Of a DNA stretch of 64,000 nucleotides, positions 52,277-62,646 are shown piece by piece. The stretch covers positions 806,001 through 870,000 of the forward strand of contig NZ_JAFEVR010000004.1 in assembly GCF_017352375.1 (NCBI RefSeq). The letters run 5' to 3'. Each line of letters opens with the position of its first letter. The first letter of the stretch is position 1. A program made the position numbers and the translations under genes. A model generated the notes under the pieces. It saw only the letters and a program-made list of their open reading frames with translations. It searched no databases and was not told the origin of the DNA. This stretch comes from Mycolicibacterium sp. S2-37 (GTDB taxonomy: Bacteria > Actinomycetota > Actinomycetes > Mycobacteriales > Mycobacteriaceae).

Positions 52277-53568
52277 CGCGGGATTCCGGCCAGCCGGTCG
52301 GCGAACTTCGCCTCGGCGGCCGCGCGGAGCCGCAGCAGGTGTTCGGACGGGAACACGTCGGGGGCCGGCTGACGGCCCTTGAGCAGCAGTCGAGACAGCG
52401 TGACCTTGTGCACCTCGGTGGGACCATCGGCCAGTCCCAGCACGAACGACTCGGTCAGGTACTGCACGAAGGGCATCTCGTGGCTGGTGCCCAGCGAGCC
52501 GTGGATCTGCAGGGCGCGCGCCGAGACATCGTGCAGCACCTTCTGCATCATCGCCTTGACCGCCGAGATGTCCGCCCGCACGGCGTGATAGTCGTTGTAC
52601 CGGTCGATCTTCCACGCGGTCTGCAGCGTCAGCAGTCGGAACGCCTCGATTTCCATCCAGGAGTCGGCGATCATCTCCTGCACCAACTGTTTGTCGGCGA
52701 GCACGCTGCCCTGCGTGTAGCGCGACACCGCGCGCTCGCAGATCATGTCGAAGATGCGCCGCACCAGGCCGACCGTGCGCATCGCATGGTGGATCCGGCC
52801 GCCGCCGAGGCGGGTCTGTGCCACGACGAACGCCCCGCCGCGCGGTCCGAGCATGTGGTCGGCGGGCACCCGCACGTTCTCGTAGCGCACATAACCTTCG
52901 CGGCCGCCGCCGTCGAGTGGTTGATAGCCAAGTCCGACGTCGCGCAGCACGTTGATACCCGGGGTGTCGCCGGGCAGGACGAACATCGAATAACGGTCGT
53001 AGGGTGCGGCATCCGGATCCGTCATCGCCATCACGATGATGAACGACGCCTTGGACGCGAACGACGAATACCACTTCTCGCCGTTGATGACCCAATGGTC
53101 CCCGTCCTGTACGGCGGTGGTCTCGAAGATCTTCGGATCGGCGCCGCCCTGGGGTTCGGTCATCGAGAAGCAGGAGATGATCCGGTTGTCGAGCAGCGGT
53201 TCGAGATAGCGCTCCTTGAGTTCCGGTGTGCCGTAGTGGGCGAGGATCTCGCTGTTGCCCGAATCCGGTGCCTGCGAACCGAACACGATCGGCGCACACT
53301 CCGAGCGGCCCAGGATCTCGTTGAGCAGCGCCAGCTTCACCTGGCCGAATCCCGGTCCGCCGAGGTGCGGGCCGAGGTGGGTGGCCCACAGCCCGCGCTC
53401 CTTGACGATCCGCTGCAGCGGCGGAATCAGCGCCTGGCGCACCGGATCGTCGAGGTCGTGGGATTCCTTGACGATCAGGTCGATCGGTTCGCACTCCTCG
53501 CGGACGAAGGCCGCCACCCATTCGAGCTGTTCTTCCCATTCCGGTTCCGTCGAGAAATCCCAGGACAT
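52273..53568 (-). CDS. Acyl-CoA dehydrogenase
   Basis: FAD-dependent oxidation of acyl-CoA to enoyl-CoA, 431 residues. ATG at 53568 (MSWDFSTEPEWEEQL) is chosen; codons further up lie opposite the hydratase. The FAD-binding loops IISCFSMTEPQGGAD and WVINGEKWYSSFAS and the C-terminal QIHGSLGTSHEMPFVQYL are clear. Size and sequence suit the medium/long-chain class seen beside ACAD10-type kinases. Last gene of the thiolase-hydratase-dehydrogenase operon. Substrate not known. Confidence 0.92.
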   Translation of the reverse strand: MSWDFSTEPEWEEQLEWVAAFVREECEPIDLIVKESHDLDDPVRQALIPPLQRIVKERGLWATHLGPHLGGPGFGQVKLALLNEILGRSECAPIVFGSQAPDSGNSEILAHYGTPELKERYLEPLLDNRIISCFSMTEPQGGADPKIFETTAVQDGDHWVINGEKWYSSFASKASFIIVMAMTDPDAAPYDRYSMFVLPGDTPGINVLRDVGLGYQPLDGGGREGYVRYENVRVPADHMLGPRGGAFVVAQTRLGGGRIHHAMRTVGLVRRIFDMICERAVSRYTQGSVLADKQLVQEMIADSWMEIEAFRLLTLQTAWKIDRYNDYHAVRADISAVKAMMQKVLHDVSARALQIHGSLGTSHEMPFVQYLTESFVLGLADGPTEVHKVTLSRLLLKGRQPAPDVFPSEHLLRLRAAAEAKFADRLAGIPR

Positions 53569-53581
53569 GGTGGTGCTCCTT

Positions 53582-54358
53582 CTAACGTCCGGACCACGTC
53601 GCGCGACGATCGGCGGCGTCGTCGGTGGCGTGGGTGAGTACCTGGTTGCGGTTCTCGAGTTCGAGCGCGGCGTCGAGGTGGGCGGCGTCGGTGTTGACCT
53701 GCAGCGCACGCTTGGTCAGCTCGACGCCCAGCGGTGCGTGGCCGGCGATCAGCGCCGCGAGCTCCAGCGCCCGGGTGTCCAGGTCGTCGGGTGCGACGAC
53801 TTGGCTGACCAGTCCCCGGCGGTCGGCCTCGTCGGCGGTGACGGTGCGTCCGGTGAGCATCCAGTCCGCGGCCACACTGGTGCCGACGATGCGGGGTAGG
53901 TGGTAACTCATCCCCATCTCCGCACCGGACAGGCCGAGCAGGATGGCGGCGTTGCCGAATGTGGCTGCCGTGGAGCAGATCCGGACATCGGAGGCGAGGA
54001 CGAGTGCGAAACCCGCGCCGACGCAGGCGCCGTTGACGGCGGCGACCACCGGTTGCGGGAGTTCCCGGACCGCGCGCGGGAGGCCGGCCATCGCCTCCTG
54101 GAAGCGCATCCGGTCGATCGCCGGTGCGGCCGCGTCCACCAGGCCGGGCCCGAAGTCGCGCACATCGATCCCGGAGCAGAAGCCGCGGCCGGCCCCGGTG
54201 AGGACGACGGCACGCACGTCGCGGTCGGACGCCAGGGCGGCGAACGTGCTCAGCAGTTCGTCGCGCATCGTCTCGTTGATCGCGTTGAGGCGGTCGGGCC
54301 GGCTGAGCCGCACGACGGCGACGCCGTCAGATGACGTGTCGAGATCGACGCTGTCCAC
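53582..54358 (-). CDS. Enoyl-CoA hydratase/isomerase family protein
   Basis: Crotonase-fold protein of 258 residues, GTG start at 54358 ([12 protein letters not shown]), one base after the thiolase stop. Oxyanion-hole segments [11 protein letters not shown] (55-65) and [14 protein letters not shown] are conserved; the position of the two catalytic acids shows one Glu ([11 protein letters not shown]), so hydratase is plausible though isomerase cannot be excluded. Second gene of a three-gene beta-oxidation operon. Confidence 0.9.
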   Translation of the reverse strand: MDSVDLDTSSDGVAVVRLSRPDRLNAINETMRDELLSTFAALASDRDVRAVVLTGAGRGFCSGIDVRDFGPGLVDAAAPAIDRMRFQEAMAGLPRAVRELPQPVVAAVNGACVGAGFALVLASDVRICSTAATFGNAAILLGLSGAEMGMSYHLPRIVGTSVAADWMLTGRTVTADEADRRGLVSQVVAPDDLDTRALELAALIAGHAPLGVELTKRALQVNTDAAHLDAALELENRNQVLTHATDDAADRRATWSGR

Positions 54359-54359
54359 G

Positions 54360-55589
54360 TCAGATCCGCTCGATGATCGTCGCGGTTCCCATGCCGCCGC
54401 CGGTGCACATGGTGACCAGCCCGGTGGCCAGGTCGCGGCGCTCCAGCTCGTCGAGGACGGTGCCGATCAGCATGGCCCCGGTGGCACCGATCGGATGGCC
54501 GAGTGCGATCGCGCCGCCGTTGACGTTCACCCGCTCCGGGTCGAGGCCGAGATCACGGATCGTCTTGAGCGGTACGGCGGCGAAGGCCTCGTTGACCTCC
54601 CAGAGGTCGATGTCGTCGGTGTGCATTCCGGCCTTGGCCAGGCAACGCCGGGCGGCCGGGCCGGGAGCGGTGAGCATGATCACCGGTTCGCTGCCGATCG
54701 CGGCGGTGGCCCGGATGCGTGCCCGCGGCGAGAAGCCTTGTGCACGCGCCCAATCCGATGAGGCGATCACCGCGGCCGCGGCGCCGTCCACCACGCCGGA
54801 GGAGTTGCCCGCGTGGTGCACGTGGTCGATGCGCTCGGCCTTTGGATACCGGTCGAGGCAGATCTCGTCGAACGTCCTGCCCTCCCCCTCGACACCGGAC
54901 GCGCCCATCGTGGCGAACGCCGGAGGAAGCCCGGCGAGCTTCTCGACTGTGGTCCCCGGCCGCGGATGCTCGTCACGGTCCAACAGGGTGGCGCCGTCGG
55001 CATCGGTCACCGCGATGACCGAGCGGTCGAATCGGCCGTCACCGACGGCCTGCCCGGCCCGGCGCTGACTCTCGGCGGCGTAGGCGTCGACGTCGACGCG
55101 GGTGAACCCCTCCAGCGAGGCGATCAGATCCGCCGAAATCCCCTGCGGCACCGTCGGATACCTCTCACGAAACGCCGGGTTGTCCCCGTCGATGGTCGGG
55201 ACGCCCACGCCGACGTCCCACCGCGACATCGACTCCACACCGCCGGCGACCACCAGATCCTGCGACCCGCTGACGACACCGGCCGCCGCGACGGTGACGG
55301 CCTGCTGCCCGGAACCGCAGAACCGATTGAGCGTCATCCCCGGCACCGTCTCCGGCCAGCCCGCCAGCAGCAGCGCGAGGCGGGCGATGTCATCGCCGTG
55401 CTCCCCGGCCAGCAGACCGTTGCCGGCCACCACGTCGTCCACCTGGGAAGGGTCGAAGCCCACCCGCGCGACCAGCGCCTGCAGACACTGCGCCAGCAGA
55501 TCCTGTGGATGTACGCCGTGCAGTCCGCCGTCGGGTCGCCCCCGGCCCCGCGGCGTGCGCACCGCATCGAGGATCCAGGCGTCCGTCAT
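54360..55589 (-). CDS. Thiolase (acetyl-CoA acyltransferase, FadA type)
   Basis: 409-residue thiolase from the ATG at 55589 with a GGGGG ribosome site. The nucleophile Cys91 ([11 protein letters not shown]), His in [17 protein letters not shown] and second Cys in [10 protein letters not shown] are complete. [11 protein letters not shown] is typical. Cleaves 3-ketoacyl-CoA in beta-oxidation, first gene of the operon whose promoter (-35/-10 at 55680-55652) carries the shared near-palindrome. Divergent from the LLM gene. Confidence 0.94.
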   Translation of the reverse strand: MTDAWILDAVRTPRGRGRPDGGLHGVHPQDLLAQCLQALVARVGFDPSQVDDVVAGNGLLAGEHGDDIARLALLLAGWPETVPGMTLNRFCGSGQQAVTVAAAGVVSGSQDLVVAGGVESMSRWDVGVGVPTIDGDNPAFRERYPTVPQGISADLIASLEGFTRVDVDAYAAESQRRAGQAVGDGRFDRSVIAVTDADGATLLDRDEHPRPGTTVEKLAGLPPAFATMGASGVEGEGRTFDEICLDRYPKAERIDHVHHAGNSSGVVDGAAAAVIASSDWARAQGFSPRARIRATAAIGSEPVIMLTAPGPAARRCLAKAGMHTDDIDLWEVNEAFAAVPLKTIRDLGLDPERVNVNGGAIALGHPIGATGAMLIGTVLDELERRDLATGLVTMCTGGGMGTATIIERI

Positions 55590-55626
55590 CGGGCAGCCCC
55601 CTTCGTCGCGAGCCGGACCAGCCGAC

Positions 55627-55680
55627 GAGAACGCGTTTGCATGTCGCGAGAAGGCTATTCTCCTGAAACGCACTGTGCAA
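55627..55680 (-). promoter_or_regulatory. Promoter and candidate operator of the thiolase operon
   Basis: Minus strand: TTGCAC (55680-55675) and TAGCCT (55657-55652) with a 17-bp spacer. Eleven bases further lies the near-palindrome at 55640-55627 (plus-strand reading GAGAACGCGTTTGC), 12 of 14 positions identical to GAGAACGCGTTCTC. The equivalent site before the SDR gene is at 50528-50541. Confidence 0.55.
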
Positions 55681-55694
55681 TAACCGCCCGGCCC

Positions 55695-55700
55695 TATGCT
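55695..55700 (+). promoter_or_regulatory. -10 box of a leaderless LLM gene transcript
   Basis: TATGCT lies exactly 6 nt before the GTG of the LLM oxidoreductase gene, so the transcript should begin on the start codon. No good -35 sequence is seen. The element stands 15 nt past the -35 box of the opposite thiolase promoter, so the two promoters overlap and may be regulated together. Confidence 0.5.
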
Positions 55701-55706
55701 GGGCGA

Positions 55707-56855
55707 GTGCCCAGCATCTCGTCGGCGCGGACGGTCCAACCCGCCGCGTTCCTGCGCACCACCCTGCCGCTGGACCTCTCGGTGCTCGAGCGCCTCGACA
55801 GCGGGCGTTACCACTCCATCTGGCTGCCCGATCACATGGTCAGCTTCTGGCCCGACTCGATCTGGACGCCCGAATTCACCGACCTGGCCACCGCGTCGCC
55901 GTCGCCGCACCGCCACCTCGACGGGATGGCCGTGGCCGCCGCGGCCGCCGTGCTGACCGAGCGCACACCGCTGGTCACCAGCGTCGTCGACACCGTGCGC
56001 CGGCACCCGGCCTCGCTCGCGCAGAGCGCGCTGACCATCGACCATCTGGCCCGGGGCAGGTTCGTTCTCGGGGTCGGCAGCGGCGAGAGCGAGAACATCG
56101 TGCCCTACGGGTTCGACTTCTCCCGCCCGGTCAGCCGCTTCGAAGAGGCGCTGCAGGTGATCCGATTGCTGTGGGACGCACACGGGCCGGTCGACTTCCG
56201 TGGGCGGTTCTACACCCTCGACCACGCCCGCCTGGACACCGAACCCTACGAGGACCGGACTCCGCAGATCTGGATCGGTGCCAGCGGACCGCGCATGCTC
56301 GACATCGTCGGCCGTCACGCCGACGGCTGGTGGCCGGCTGGGGCGTGGACGCCGGAGCACTATGCGGACATGCTCGCCGCGATCCACCGGTCGGCCGACC
56401 GGGCGGGCCGCGACCCCGCGGCGATCACCCCGTGCTTCATCCAGGTGTGCCTGATCGGGGCCGACGAGGCGGCGCTGGCCGAAATCGTCGAGGCGCCGCT
56501 GGTCAAGGCGTTCCTGCTGCAGGTGTCCGCGGCGACGTTGCGAGGTCTGGGATTTCGTCATCCGATGGGTGAGCACTGGCGCGGCTTCCAGGACATCGAC
56601 CCGGCGACCCTCACCCGCGAGCGCATTGTCGACTTCCTCGACCGGGTCGAGCCCGAGGCGGTACTGGCGGCAGTGCCGCACGGCACCCCGGAGCAGGTCG
56701 CCCGCATCGTCAAGACCTACGTCGACGCCGGATTGCGGGTGCCCAAGATCATGGACTACGGCGCCATGGCCGGTCTGCGGTTCGCCGCCGCGTCGGCGGA
56801 CAACGTGCACCGCGCCGAAGATGAACTGATCCGTCTGTGCGGAGGCCAACGATGA
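55707..56855 (+). CDS. LLM-class (luciferase-like, probably F420) oxidoreductase
   Basis: 382 residues from a GTG at 55707. TIM-barrel luciferase-like monooxygenase family; sections [21 protein letters not shown] and [14 protein letters not shown] and [16 protein letters not shown] closely resemble the F420-dependent phthiodiolone ketoreductase Rv2951c, so it likely reduces or oxidises a lipid keto/alcohol group with F420. Starts the plus-strand arm of the cluster; the sulfotransferase overlaps it by 4 nt (ATGA). Confidence 0.88.
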   Translation: MPSISSARTVQPAAFLRTTLPLDLSVLERLDSGRYHSIWLPDHMVSFWPDSIWTPEFTDLATASPSPHRHLDGMAVAAAAAVLTERTPLVTSVVDTVRRHPASLAQSALTIDHLARGRFVLGVGSGESENIVPYGFDFSRPVSRFEEALQVIRLLWDAHGPVDFRGRFYTLDHARLDTEPYEDRTPQIWIGASGPRMLDIVGRHADGWWPAGAWTPEHYADMLAAIHRSADRAGRDPAAITPCFIQVCLIGADEAALAEIVEAPLVKAFLLQVSAATLRGLGFRHPMGEHWRGFQDIDPATLTRERIVDFLDRVEPEAVLAAVPHGTPEQVARIVKTYVDAGLRVPKIMDYGAMAGLRFAAASADNVHRAEDELIRLCGGQR

Positions 56856-58021
56856 CCGATCTGCTCGACGCACCCGACCTGCTGGCGCGCGCCGAGGCCG
56901 CCACGGGCTGGCGCGATTACGGTGACCCCACGCTGCCCGAACGGTTCGGCCTGGCAGTCGACCACCTCAACGCGATCGGAATGGACGCCGAAGGCCGGGC
57001 GCGGGCGTCCGAGGTGTGCCTGTGGCTGCTGACCTCGCGGCTGGAGCTGTTCGCCGACCGCGCCCGCCATCCGATCGCCGACGAGGTGATCGACCGGCCG
57101 ATGTTCGTCACCGGAGAACCCCGCTCGGGCACCACCCTGATGCACGCACTGATGTCGGTCGACCCCGACGCCCGCGCGCTGCGCTTCTGGGAGGTGATGT
57201 ACCCGTCGCCGCCACCGGGGCTGGCCGGACCGGACGATCCCCGCCGCGCCCGCGCCGACGCGGACTGGCGCGAGATCAACGCCAAGATGCCGAAGTGGTT
57301 GCACAGCCACCCGTACAACGACATGCTCGGCGACGGGCTGCCCGAGGACGAACGCACCTGGGCGTTCGACTTCCGGGTGATGACACCGACGGCGTGGTGG
57401 CGGGTTCCGATGCAGACGCTCGTCGGCGGCCTGCCCACCGACGCCGCCGCACAGTACCGGCTGCACAAGGCGATGCTGCAGCAGTTCCAGTACGCGCGGC
57501 CGGCGAAGTACTGGGTGCTCAAAGGATTTCACGGTCTGCGGCTCGACGAGCTGTTCGCCGCCTATCCCGACGCGCATCTACTGTGGCTGCACCGCGATCC
57601 GGTCCAGGTCGCCGCATCCCGCACCATGATGATGGCCGACATCCTCGAGGGCATCGTCGGTCCGATCGACCTGCAGGCCGCGGCGAAGATGCACCTCGAA
57701 CTGACCCGCACGAGCATCGCCAACACGATGACCCATCCGATGGTCGACGACGCGCGCATCCGCCACGTCCGCTACACCGACTTCATCGCCGACCCCGTGG
57801 CGACCGTGCGGTCGTACTACACGTTCTGCGACCGGCACCTGACGGCGAACGCCGAGGCCGCGATGCGCAAGTACCTCGCCGACAACCGCGGCGACCGGTA
57901 CGGCAAATTCCGCTATTCCACGTCGCTGCTGACCGACATCGGCGAGAACATCGACGATCTGAACGAGGAGTTCCGGCCGTTCCGCGAACGCTTCGGCGTC
58001 CAGATCGAGAAGCGGGACTGA
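56852..58021 (+). CDS. Sulfotransferase family protein
   Basis: 389 residues. PAPS-binding sites: 5'-phosphosulfate loop [10 protein letters not shown] at 88-97 and the 3'-phosphate region [15 protein letters not shown] at 56852 overlaps the LLM stop. Mycobacterial members add sulfate to glycolipids or other lipids, and the family (PF13469-like) is expanded in environmental species. The neighbours (LLM reductase, thiolase, hydratase) make a lipid-like acceptor plausible. Substrate unknown. Not at this position in M. tuberculosis. Confidence 0.88.
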   Translation: MTDLLDAPDLLARAEAATGWRDYGDPTLPERFGLAVDHLNAIGMDAEGRARASEVCLWLLTSRLELFADRARHPIADEVIDRPMFVTGEPRSGTTLMHALMSVDPDARALRFWEVMYPSPPPGLAGPDDPRRARADADWREINAKMPKWLHSHPYNDMLGDGLPEDERTWAFDFRVMTPTAWWRVPMQTLVGGLPTDAAAQYRLHKAMLQQFQYARPAKYWVLKGFHGLRLDELFAAYPDAHLLWLHRDPVQVAASRTMMMADILEGIVGPIDLQAAAKMHLELTRTSIANTMTHPMVDDARIRHVRYTDFIADPVATVRSYYTFCDRHLTANAEAAMRKYLADNRGDRYGKFRYSTSLLTDIGENIDDLNEEFRPFRERFGVQIEKRD

Positions 58022-58029
58022 GCGCCGCC

Positions 58030-58794
58030 GTGCACGACAGGCTCTCGGTGCACAGCGTCACCTTCAGCGGTGCGCCACTGGCGGAGTTGCACGACTTCTG
58101 GCGCACGGCAGGCCTGAACCGGCTGAGCCTCGTCGACCTGCAGCTGTCCGATCCCGGACTCGCGCCCTTGATCGCCGAACACGGCTACCGAACCCACGCG
58201 GTCTGCCATGTGTTCTCGTCTGCCGACGCGTTGCTGCGGGTGATCGACGCGTCGGCGGAGATCGGCGCCACGATGGTCTATCTGCTCACCGGCGGCCGCG
58301 GCGCGCTGAACTGGGAGCAGGCCGCGGACCGCTTCTGTACCGCCGTCGCTCCGTGCGTGAGCGCTGCCCGCGGCGCGGGCGTCGCCCTTGCGATCGAGAA
58401 CGCCTCGAGCCTCTACGCCGACATCCACATCGCCCACTCGCTGCGCGACACGATCACCCTCGCCGAAGCCGCCGGTCTGGACATCTGCATCGACCTGTTC
58501 CACTGCTGGGCCGAGGCCGGCCTCGAAACGCTGGTGGACCGTGCGTTGCCGCGCACCCGGCTGATCCAGCTGAGTGACTACGTGCTCGGCGACCGGTCGC
58601 TGCCCGCGCGCGCCGTACCCGGCGACGGCGCGATCCCTGTCGAAGGGTTCCTGGAGCACGTGCTCGCCGCCGGCTACCGGCACGGTTTCGACCTCGAATT
58701 GATCGGTCCGCGAATCGAATCCGAAGGCCGCGCGCAGGCCGCGCTGCGGGCCGGCCGGACGGTCACTGCGATGCTCGATCGGCTGGGCGCCTGA
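58030..58794 (+). CDS. Sugar phosphate isomerase/epimerase-like TIM barrel protein
   Basis: 254 residues from a GTG at 58030, 8 nt after the sulfotransferase stop. Xylose-isomerase-like (AP endonuclease 2) fold: LAIENAS with a metal-binding Glu, IDLFHCW (Asp/His), IQLSDYV and a final FDLELIGP with Glu. These four sites are the usual divalent metal ligands. Members isomerise or hydrolyse a wide range of compounds, including dehydroshikimate and inosose; no specific reaction can be chosen. Confidence 0.85.
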   Translation: MHDRLSVHSVTFSGAPLAELHDFWRTAGLNRLSLVDLQLSDPGLAPLIAEHGYRTHAVCHVFSSADALLRVIDASAEIGATMVYLLTGGRGALNWEQAADRFCTAVAPCVSAARGAGVALAIENASSLYADIHIAHSLRDTITLAEAAGLDICIDLFHCWAEAGLETLVDRALPRTRLIQLSDYVLGDRSLPARAVPGDGAIPVEGFLEHVLAAGYRHGFDLELIGPRIESEGRAQAALRAGRTVTAMLDRLGA

Positions 58795-58823
58795 TGGGGC
58801 GAGCGAAGCGACGGGGCAGGTAG

Positions 58824-60032
58824 ATGGTCTTCGGGGACGGAGCGGATGACGCCGACCTGGCCGCGGCGTGGAACGAGTTCTGCGACCGGCTGAAGGCTGC
58901 GGGTGCCCAGGTGTTCAAGGACCACAATGCGACCTCGGGTGTGCAACGCGCGGACGGTTTCCGCTTTCTCACCCAGAATCTCGGACAGGCATTCGACCTC
59001 GCGCTCGAGACGGCCGACACCCGGTATCCGATGGTGCACCCCTTCTGCACGCCGCTACGCAAGCTGGGCGGCGATTGCGCGGACTTCACCTACCACCAGG
59101 CCTGGATCGACGGTCAGCACACCTACCGCATCACCGGAAACCGCGGTACCGCACCGTTTTTCAACATCACCGTGCAGGGGCCCCGGCCTGCGGGTCCCGG
59201 CGTGTTGCACGAACCCTTCGGCGACGTCCCCGAGGCGAACCTGTTCGGCCACCAGCTGACCACCGGACCGGATGGCGATCTCGAGCTGTACATCGGCGGA
59301 CCGCCACGCGAGACGAACTGGCTCCCGACCACCTCGGGTTCGCGGAAACTGTTCATCCGCCAGGGATTCGACGGCTGGGACGAGCGCCCTGCCGAACTGC
59401 GCATCGAGCGCATCGGCATGGACTCCCCACGGCCGGTGCTCTCCGCCGCGGACATGGTGGCCGCCGTGGGTTGGGCCGGCGAATTCGTCACCGGGCTGAT
59501 GGCCGACTGGCCGGAGTTCCCGTTCACCCACGGCGGCGTCGACCCCCACCGGCCGAACACCTTCCCGCACGCCGGCGCAGGTGCCGGCGACGACAAACGC
59601 GGACGCGCCGCGGCCAACATGTACTGGGAGCTGGCCGACGACGAGGCGTTGATCATCGACTTCAAGGCACACGAGGGCCTGTGGATGCTCACCAACATGG
59701 GCGTGTTCTTCACCAGCATGGACTTCCTCTACCGGCCGGTCAGCTACACCCCGAGCAGGACCGCCGTCGATACCGACGGCAGGATTCGCATCGTGCTCGC
59801 CCACGACGACCCGGGCTGCCACAACTGGATGGACACCCAGGGTTTCACCCGCGGCAACGTCACCTACCGGCACATGCTCGGTGGCCAGCCCGCGGCGCTG
59901 AACACCACGGTCGTCAACCGCGCCGACCTCGCGTCAGCGCTGCCGATCGACACCGCCACCGTCACACCGCAACAGCGCACCACGCAGCTGTGGGAACGCT
60001 TCGACGGAATCCGCAGGCGCTACCGGCTCTGA
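58824..60032 (+). CDS. DUF1214 protein
   Basis: 402 residues from the ATG at 58824, 29 nt after the TIM-barrel gene. The C-terminal half shows the DUF1214 pattern: MYWELADDEALIIDFKAHEG, YTPSRTAVDTDGRIRIVLAHDDPG and HNWMDTQGFTRGNVTYRHM. No signal peptide or membrane segment. DUF1214 proteins often occur near sulfotransferases and steroid or lipid genes in mycobacteria, but their activity is unknown. Last gene of the plus-strand arm; convergent with gatB across 37 nt. Confidence 0.87.
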   Translation: MVFGDGADDADLAAAWNEFCDRLKAAGAQVFKDHNATSGVQRADGFRFLTQNLGQAFDLALETADTRYPMVHPFCTPLRKLGGDCADFTYHQAWIDGQHTYRITGNRGTAPFFNITVQGPRPAGPGVLHEPFGDVPEANLFGHQLTTGPDGDLELYIGGPPRETNWLPTTSGSRKLFIRQGFDGWDERPAELRIERIGMDSPRPVLSAADMVAAVGWAGEFVTGLMADWPEFPFTHGGVDPHRPNTFPHAGAGAGDDKRGRAAANMYWELADDEALIIDFKAHEGLWMLTNMGVFFTSMDFLYRPVSYTPSRTAVDTDGRIRIVLAHDDPGCHNWMDTQGFTRGNVTYRHMLGGQPAALNTTVVNRADLASALPIDTATVTPQQRTTQLWERFDGIRRRYRL

Positions 60033-60069
60033 CCGTCAGGCGCAGACAGCCAGACGCGGTCCGATGGTC

Positions 60070-61572
60070 CTAGCCGCAAGCGGCCAGGACGAGTTCGCGC
60101 ACCCGGGCGGCGTCGGCCTGCCCCTTGGTCGCCTTCATGACCGCACCCACGATCGCACCCGCGGCCGCCACCTTCCCGCCGCGGATCTTCTCGACGATAT
60201 CGGGGTTGGCGGCCAGCGCCTCGTCCACAGCGGTCTGGATCAGCGAGTCGTCGCGCACCAGGGCCAGACCCCGGGCGGTCATCACCTGCTCGGGCTCACC
60301 TTCACCGGCCAGCACCCCCTCGACCACCTGACGAGCCAGCTTGTTGGACAGCTTGCCCTCGTCGACGAGTTTCACCACCGCGGCCACCTGCACCGGGGTG
60401 ATGGGCAATTCGGACACCGTCACCCCACCTTCGTTGGCTTTCTGAACCAGGAAGTTGCCCCACCACGCGCGCGCCTGTTCGGCCGACGCGCCGTGGTCGA
60501 CGGTGGCGGCGACCAGGTCGATCGCACCGTTGTTCACCAGGTCCCGCATCACCTCGTCGGAGATGCCCCAGTCCTGCTGGATCCGTTTGCGCCGCAACCA
60601 CGGCAGCTCGGGCAGCGTCTGACGGAGGCGTTCGACGAGCTCGGCGTCGGGTGCGACCGGTTCCAGATCGGGCTCGGGGAAGTACCGGTAGTCCTGCGCG
60701 GTCTCCTTGCTGCGACCCGGCGAGGTGTAGCCGTCCTCATGGAAATGGCGGGTCTCCTGGTGAACGCGGCCACCCGAGGTGAGCACCGCGCCCTGGCGGC
60801 GCATCTCGTAGCGGACCGCCACCTCGACGCTCTTGAGCGAGTTGACGTTCTTGGTCTCGGTGCGGGTACCGAATTCGGCCTGGCCGGTCGGCTTCAGCGA
60901 CAGGTTGACGTCGCAGCGCATCGAGCCCTGGTCCATCCGGACGTCGGACACCCCGAGGGCGCGCAGCAGATCGCGCAGCGCGGTCGTGTAGGCGCGGGCG
61001 ATCTCCGGCGCCCGGGCACCCGTGCCGTCGATCGGCCTGGTGACGATCTCGATCAGCGGAACTCCGGCGCGGTTGTAGTCGGCCAGCGAGGTCGTCGCCC
61101 CGGCGATGCGGCCGGTGTCACTGCCCAGGTGGGTCAGCTTGCCGGTGTCCTCCTCCATGTGGGCCCGCTCGATCTCGACCCGGAAGGTGGTGCCGTCGTC
61201 CAGCGGCACATCGAGGTAGCCGTCGACGGCGATCGGCTCGTCGTACTGGGAGATCTGATAGTTCTTCGGCTGGTCGGGATAGAAGTAGTTCTTGCGGGCG
61301 AAGCGGCCCCATGGCGCGATCCGGCAGTTCAGCGCGAGACCGATGCGGATCGCCGACTCGACGGCGGCCTGGTTGAGTACGGGCAACGACCCGGGCAGGC
61401 CCAGGCATACGGGGCAGACCTGGGTGTTGGGTTCGGCGCCGAACCGGTTCGCGCAGCCGCAGAACATCTTGGTCGCGGTCGACAGCTCGACGTGGACCTC
61501 GAGGCCGAGGACGGGATCAAAACGCTGCACGACCTCGTCGTAGTCGAGGAGTTCGGCGGTGGCGACAGACAT
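60070..61572 (-). CDS. gatB: Aspartyl/glutamyl-tRNA amidotransferase subunit B
   Basis: tRNA-binding kinase-like subunit of GatCAB that turns Glu-tRNA(Gln) into Gln-tRNA(Gln) (and Asp-tRNA(Asn)). 500 residues. Motifs: [23 protein letters not shown] with zinc-binding Cys, [15 protein letters not shown] (second pair), [17 protein letters not shown] and the C-terminal YqeY-like domain ([21 protein letters not shown]). Equivalent to Rv3009c. Downstream of pfkA by 24 nt. Confidence 0.97.
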   Translation of the reverse strand: MSVATAELLDYDEVVQRFDPVLGLEVHVELSTATKMFCGCANRFGAEPNTQVCPVCLGLPGSLPVLNQAAVESAIRIGLALNCRIAPWGRFARKNYFYPDQPKNYQISQYDEPIAVDGYLDVPLDDGTTFRVEIERAHMEEDTGKLTHLGSDTGRIAGATTSLADYNRAGVPLIEIVTRPIDGTGARAPEIARAYTTALRDLLRALGVSDVRMDQGSMRCDVNLSLKPTGQAEFGTRTETKNVNSLKSVEVAVRYEMRRQGAVLTSGGRVHQETRHFHEDGYTSPGRSKETAQDYRYFPEPDLEPVAPDAELVERLRQTLPELPWLRRKRIQQDWGISDEVMRDLVNNGAIDLVAATVDHGASAEQARAWWGNFLVQKANEGGVTVSELPITPVQVAAVVKLVDEGKLSNKLARQVVEGVLAGEGEPEQVMTARGLALVRDDSLIQTAVDEALAANPDIVEKIRGGKVAAAGAIVGAVMKATKGQADAARVRELVLAACG

Positions 61573-61596
61573 GGGTCCAGCTTAGTTTCCCGGCAC

Positions 61597-62628
61597 TCAG
61601 CCGAAGAACTCGGCGGCGTCGTCGTAGCGGCTCTGCGGCACCAGCTTGAGCTGGCGCGTCGCGTCGGCCAGCGACACCCGCCCGATCTCCTGGCCGCGTA
61701 GCGACACCATCATCCCGAACTCACCGGCGTGGGCGGCGTCGGCGGCGTTGACCCCGAATCGGGTGGCCAGTACCCGGTCGTGCGGAGTCGGCGTGCCACC
61801 GCGCTGCACATGGCCGAGCACCGTCACCCGCACCTCACGCCGCACGCGCTTCTCCACCTCGACGGCCAGTTGCTGCGCCACCCCGGTGAACTTCTCGTGG
61901 CCGAATTCGTCGATGCCGCCCTGGCGCAGCTGCATCGTCCCCTCGGCCGGTTTGGCGCCCTCGGCGACCACGCAGATGAAATGCGAGTCACCGCGCACGA
62001 AGCGGCTCTTGATCAGCCGGCACACCTCTTCGACGTCGAAGGGCTGCTCGGGGATCAGGGTCATGTGCGCGCCGGAGGCCAGCCCGGCGTTCAGCGCGAT
62101 CCAGCCGGCGTGGCGGCCCATCACCTCGACGAGCATCACGCGCTGATGCGATTCGGCCGTGGAGTGCAGCCGGTCGATCGCCTCGCTGGCCACACCGAGA
62201 GCGGTGTCGTGACCGAAAGTGACGTCGGTGCAGTCGATGTCGTTGTCGATGGTCTTCGGTACGCCCACCACCGGGACGTTCTCCTCGGACAGCCAGTGCG
62301 CGGCGGTCAGGGTGCCCTCACCGCCGATGGGGATCAGCACGTCGATGCCGTTGTCGTCGAGAACCTGCTTGATCTGGTCCAGCCCGGCGCGCAGCTTGTC
62401 CGGATGCACGCGCGCCGTACCGAGCACGGTGCCACCCTTGGCGAGCAGCCGGTCGTTGCGGTCGTCGTTGCGCAGCTGGATGCGCCGGTTCTCCAGCAGC
62501 CCGCGCCAGCCGTCCTGGAAACCCACCACCGAGGAGCCGTATCGGACGTCGCAGGTGCGGACCACCGCCCGGATGACGGCGTTCAGGCCGGGACAGTCAC
62601 CACCACCGGTGAGAACTCCAATGCGCAT
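61597..62628 (-). CDS. pfkA: 6-phosphofructokinase
   Basis: Commits fructose 6-phosphate to glycolysis. ATG at 62628 ([16 protein letters not shown]) gives 343 residues, the same as Rv3010c. Active-site [16 protein letters not shown] (catalytic Asp), [12 protein letters not shown] and [16 protein letters not shown] are intact; [12 protein letters not shown] in place of the E. coli GGDGS loop is the actinobacterial variant. It sits in between gatA and gatB, a conserved arrangement in mycobacteria with no clear functional reason. Confidence 0.96.
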   Translation of the reverse strand: MRIGVLTGGGDCPGLNAVIRAVVRTCDVRYGSSVVGFQDGWRGLLENRRIQLRNDDRNDRLLAKGGTVLGTARVHPDKLRAGLDQIKQVLDDNGIDVLIPIGGEGTLTAAHWLSEENVPVVGVPKTIDNDIDCTDVTFGHDTALGVASEAIDRLHSTAESHQRVMLVEVMGRHAGWIALNAGLASGAHMTLIPEQPFDVEEVCRLIKSRFVRGDSHFICVVAEGAKPAEGTMQLRQGGIDEFGHEKFTGVAQQLAVEVEKRVRREVRVTVLGHVQRGGTPTPHDRVLATRFGVNAADAAHAGEFGMMVSLRGQEIGRVSLADATRQLKLVPQSRYDDAAEFFG

Positions 62629-62646
62629 GGTGTCCATCCTCCCCTG

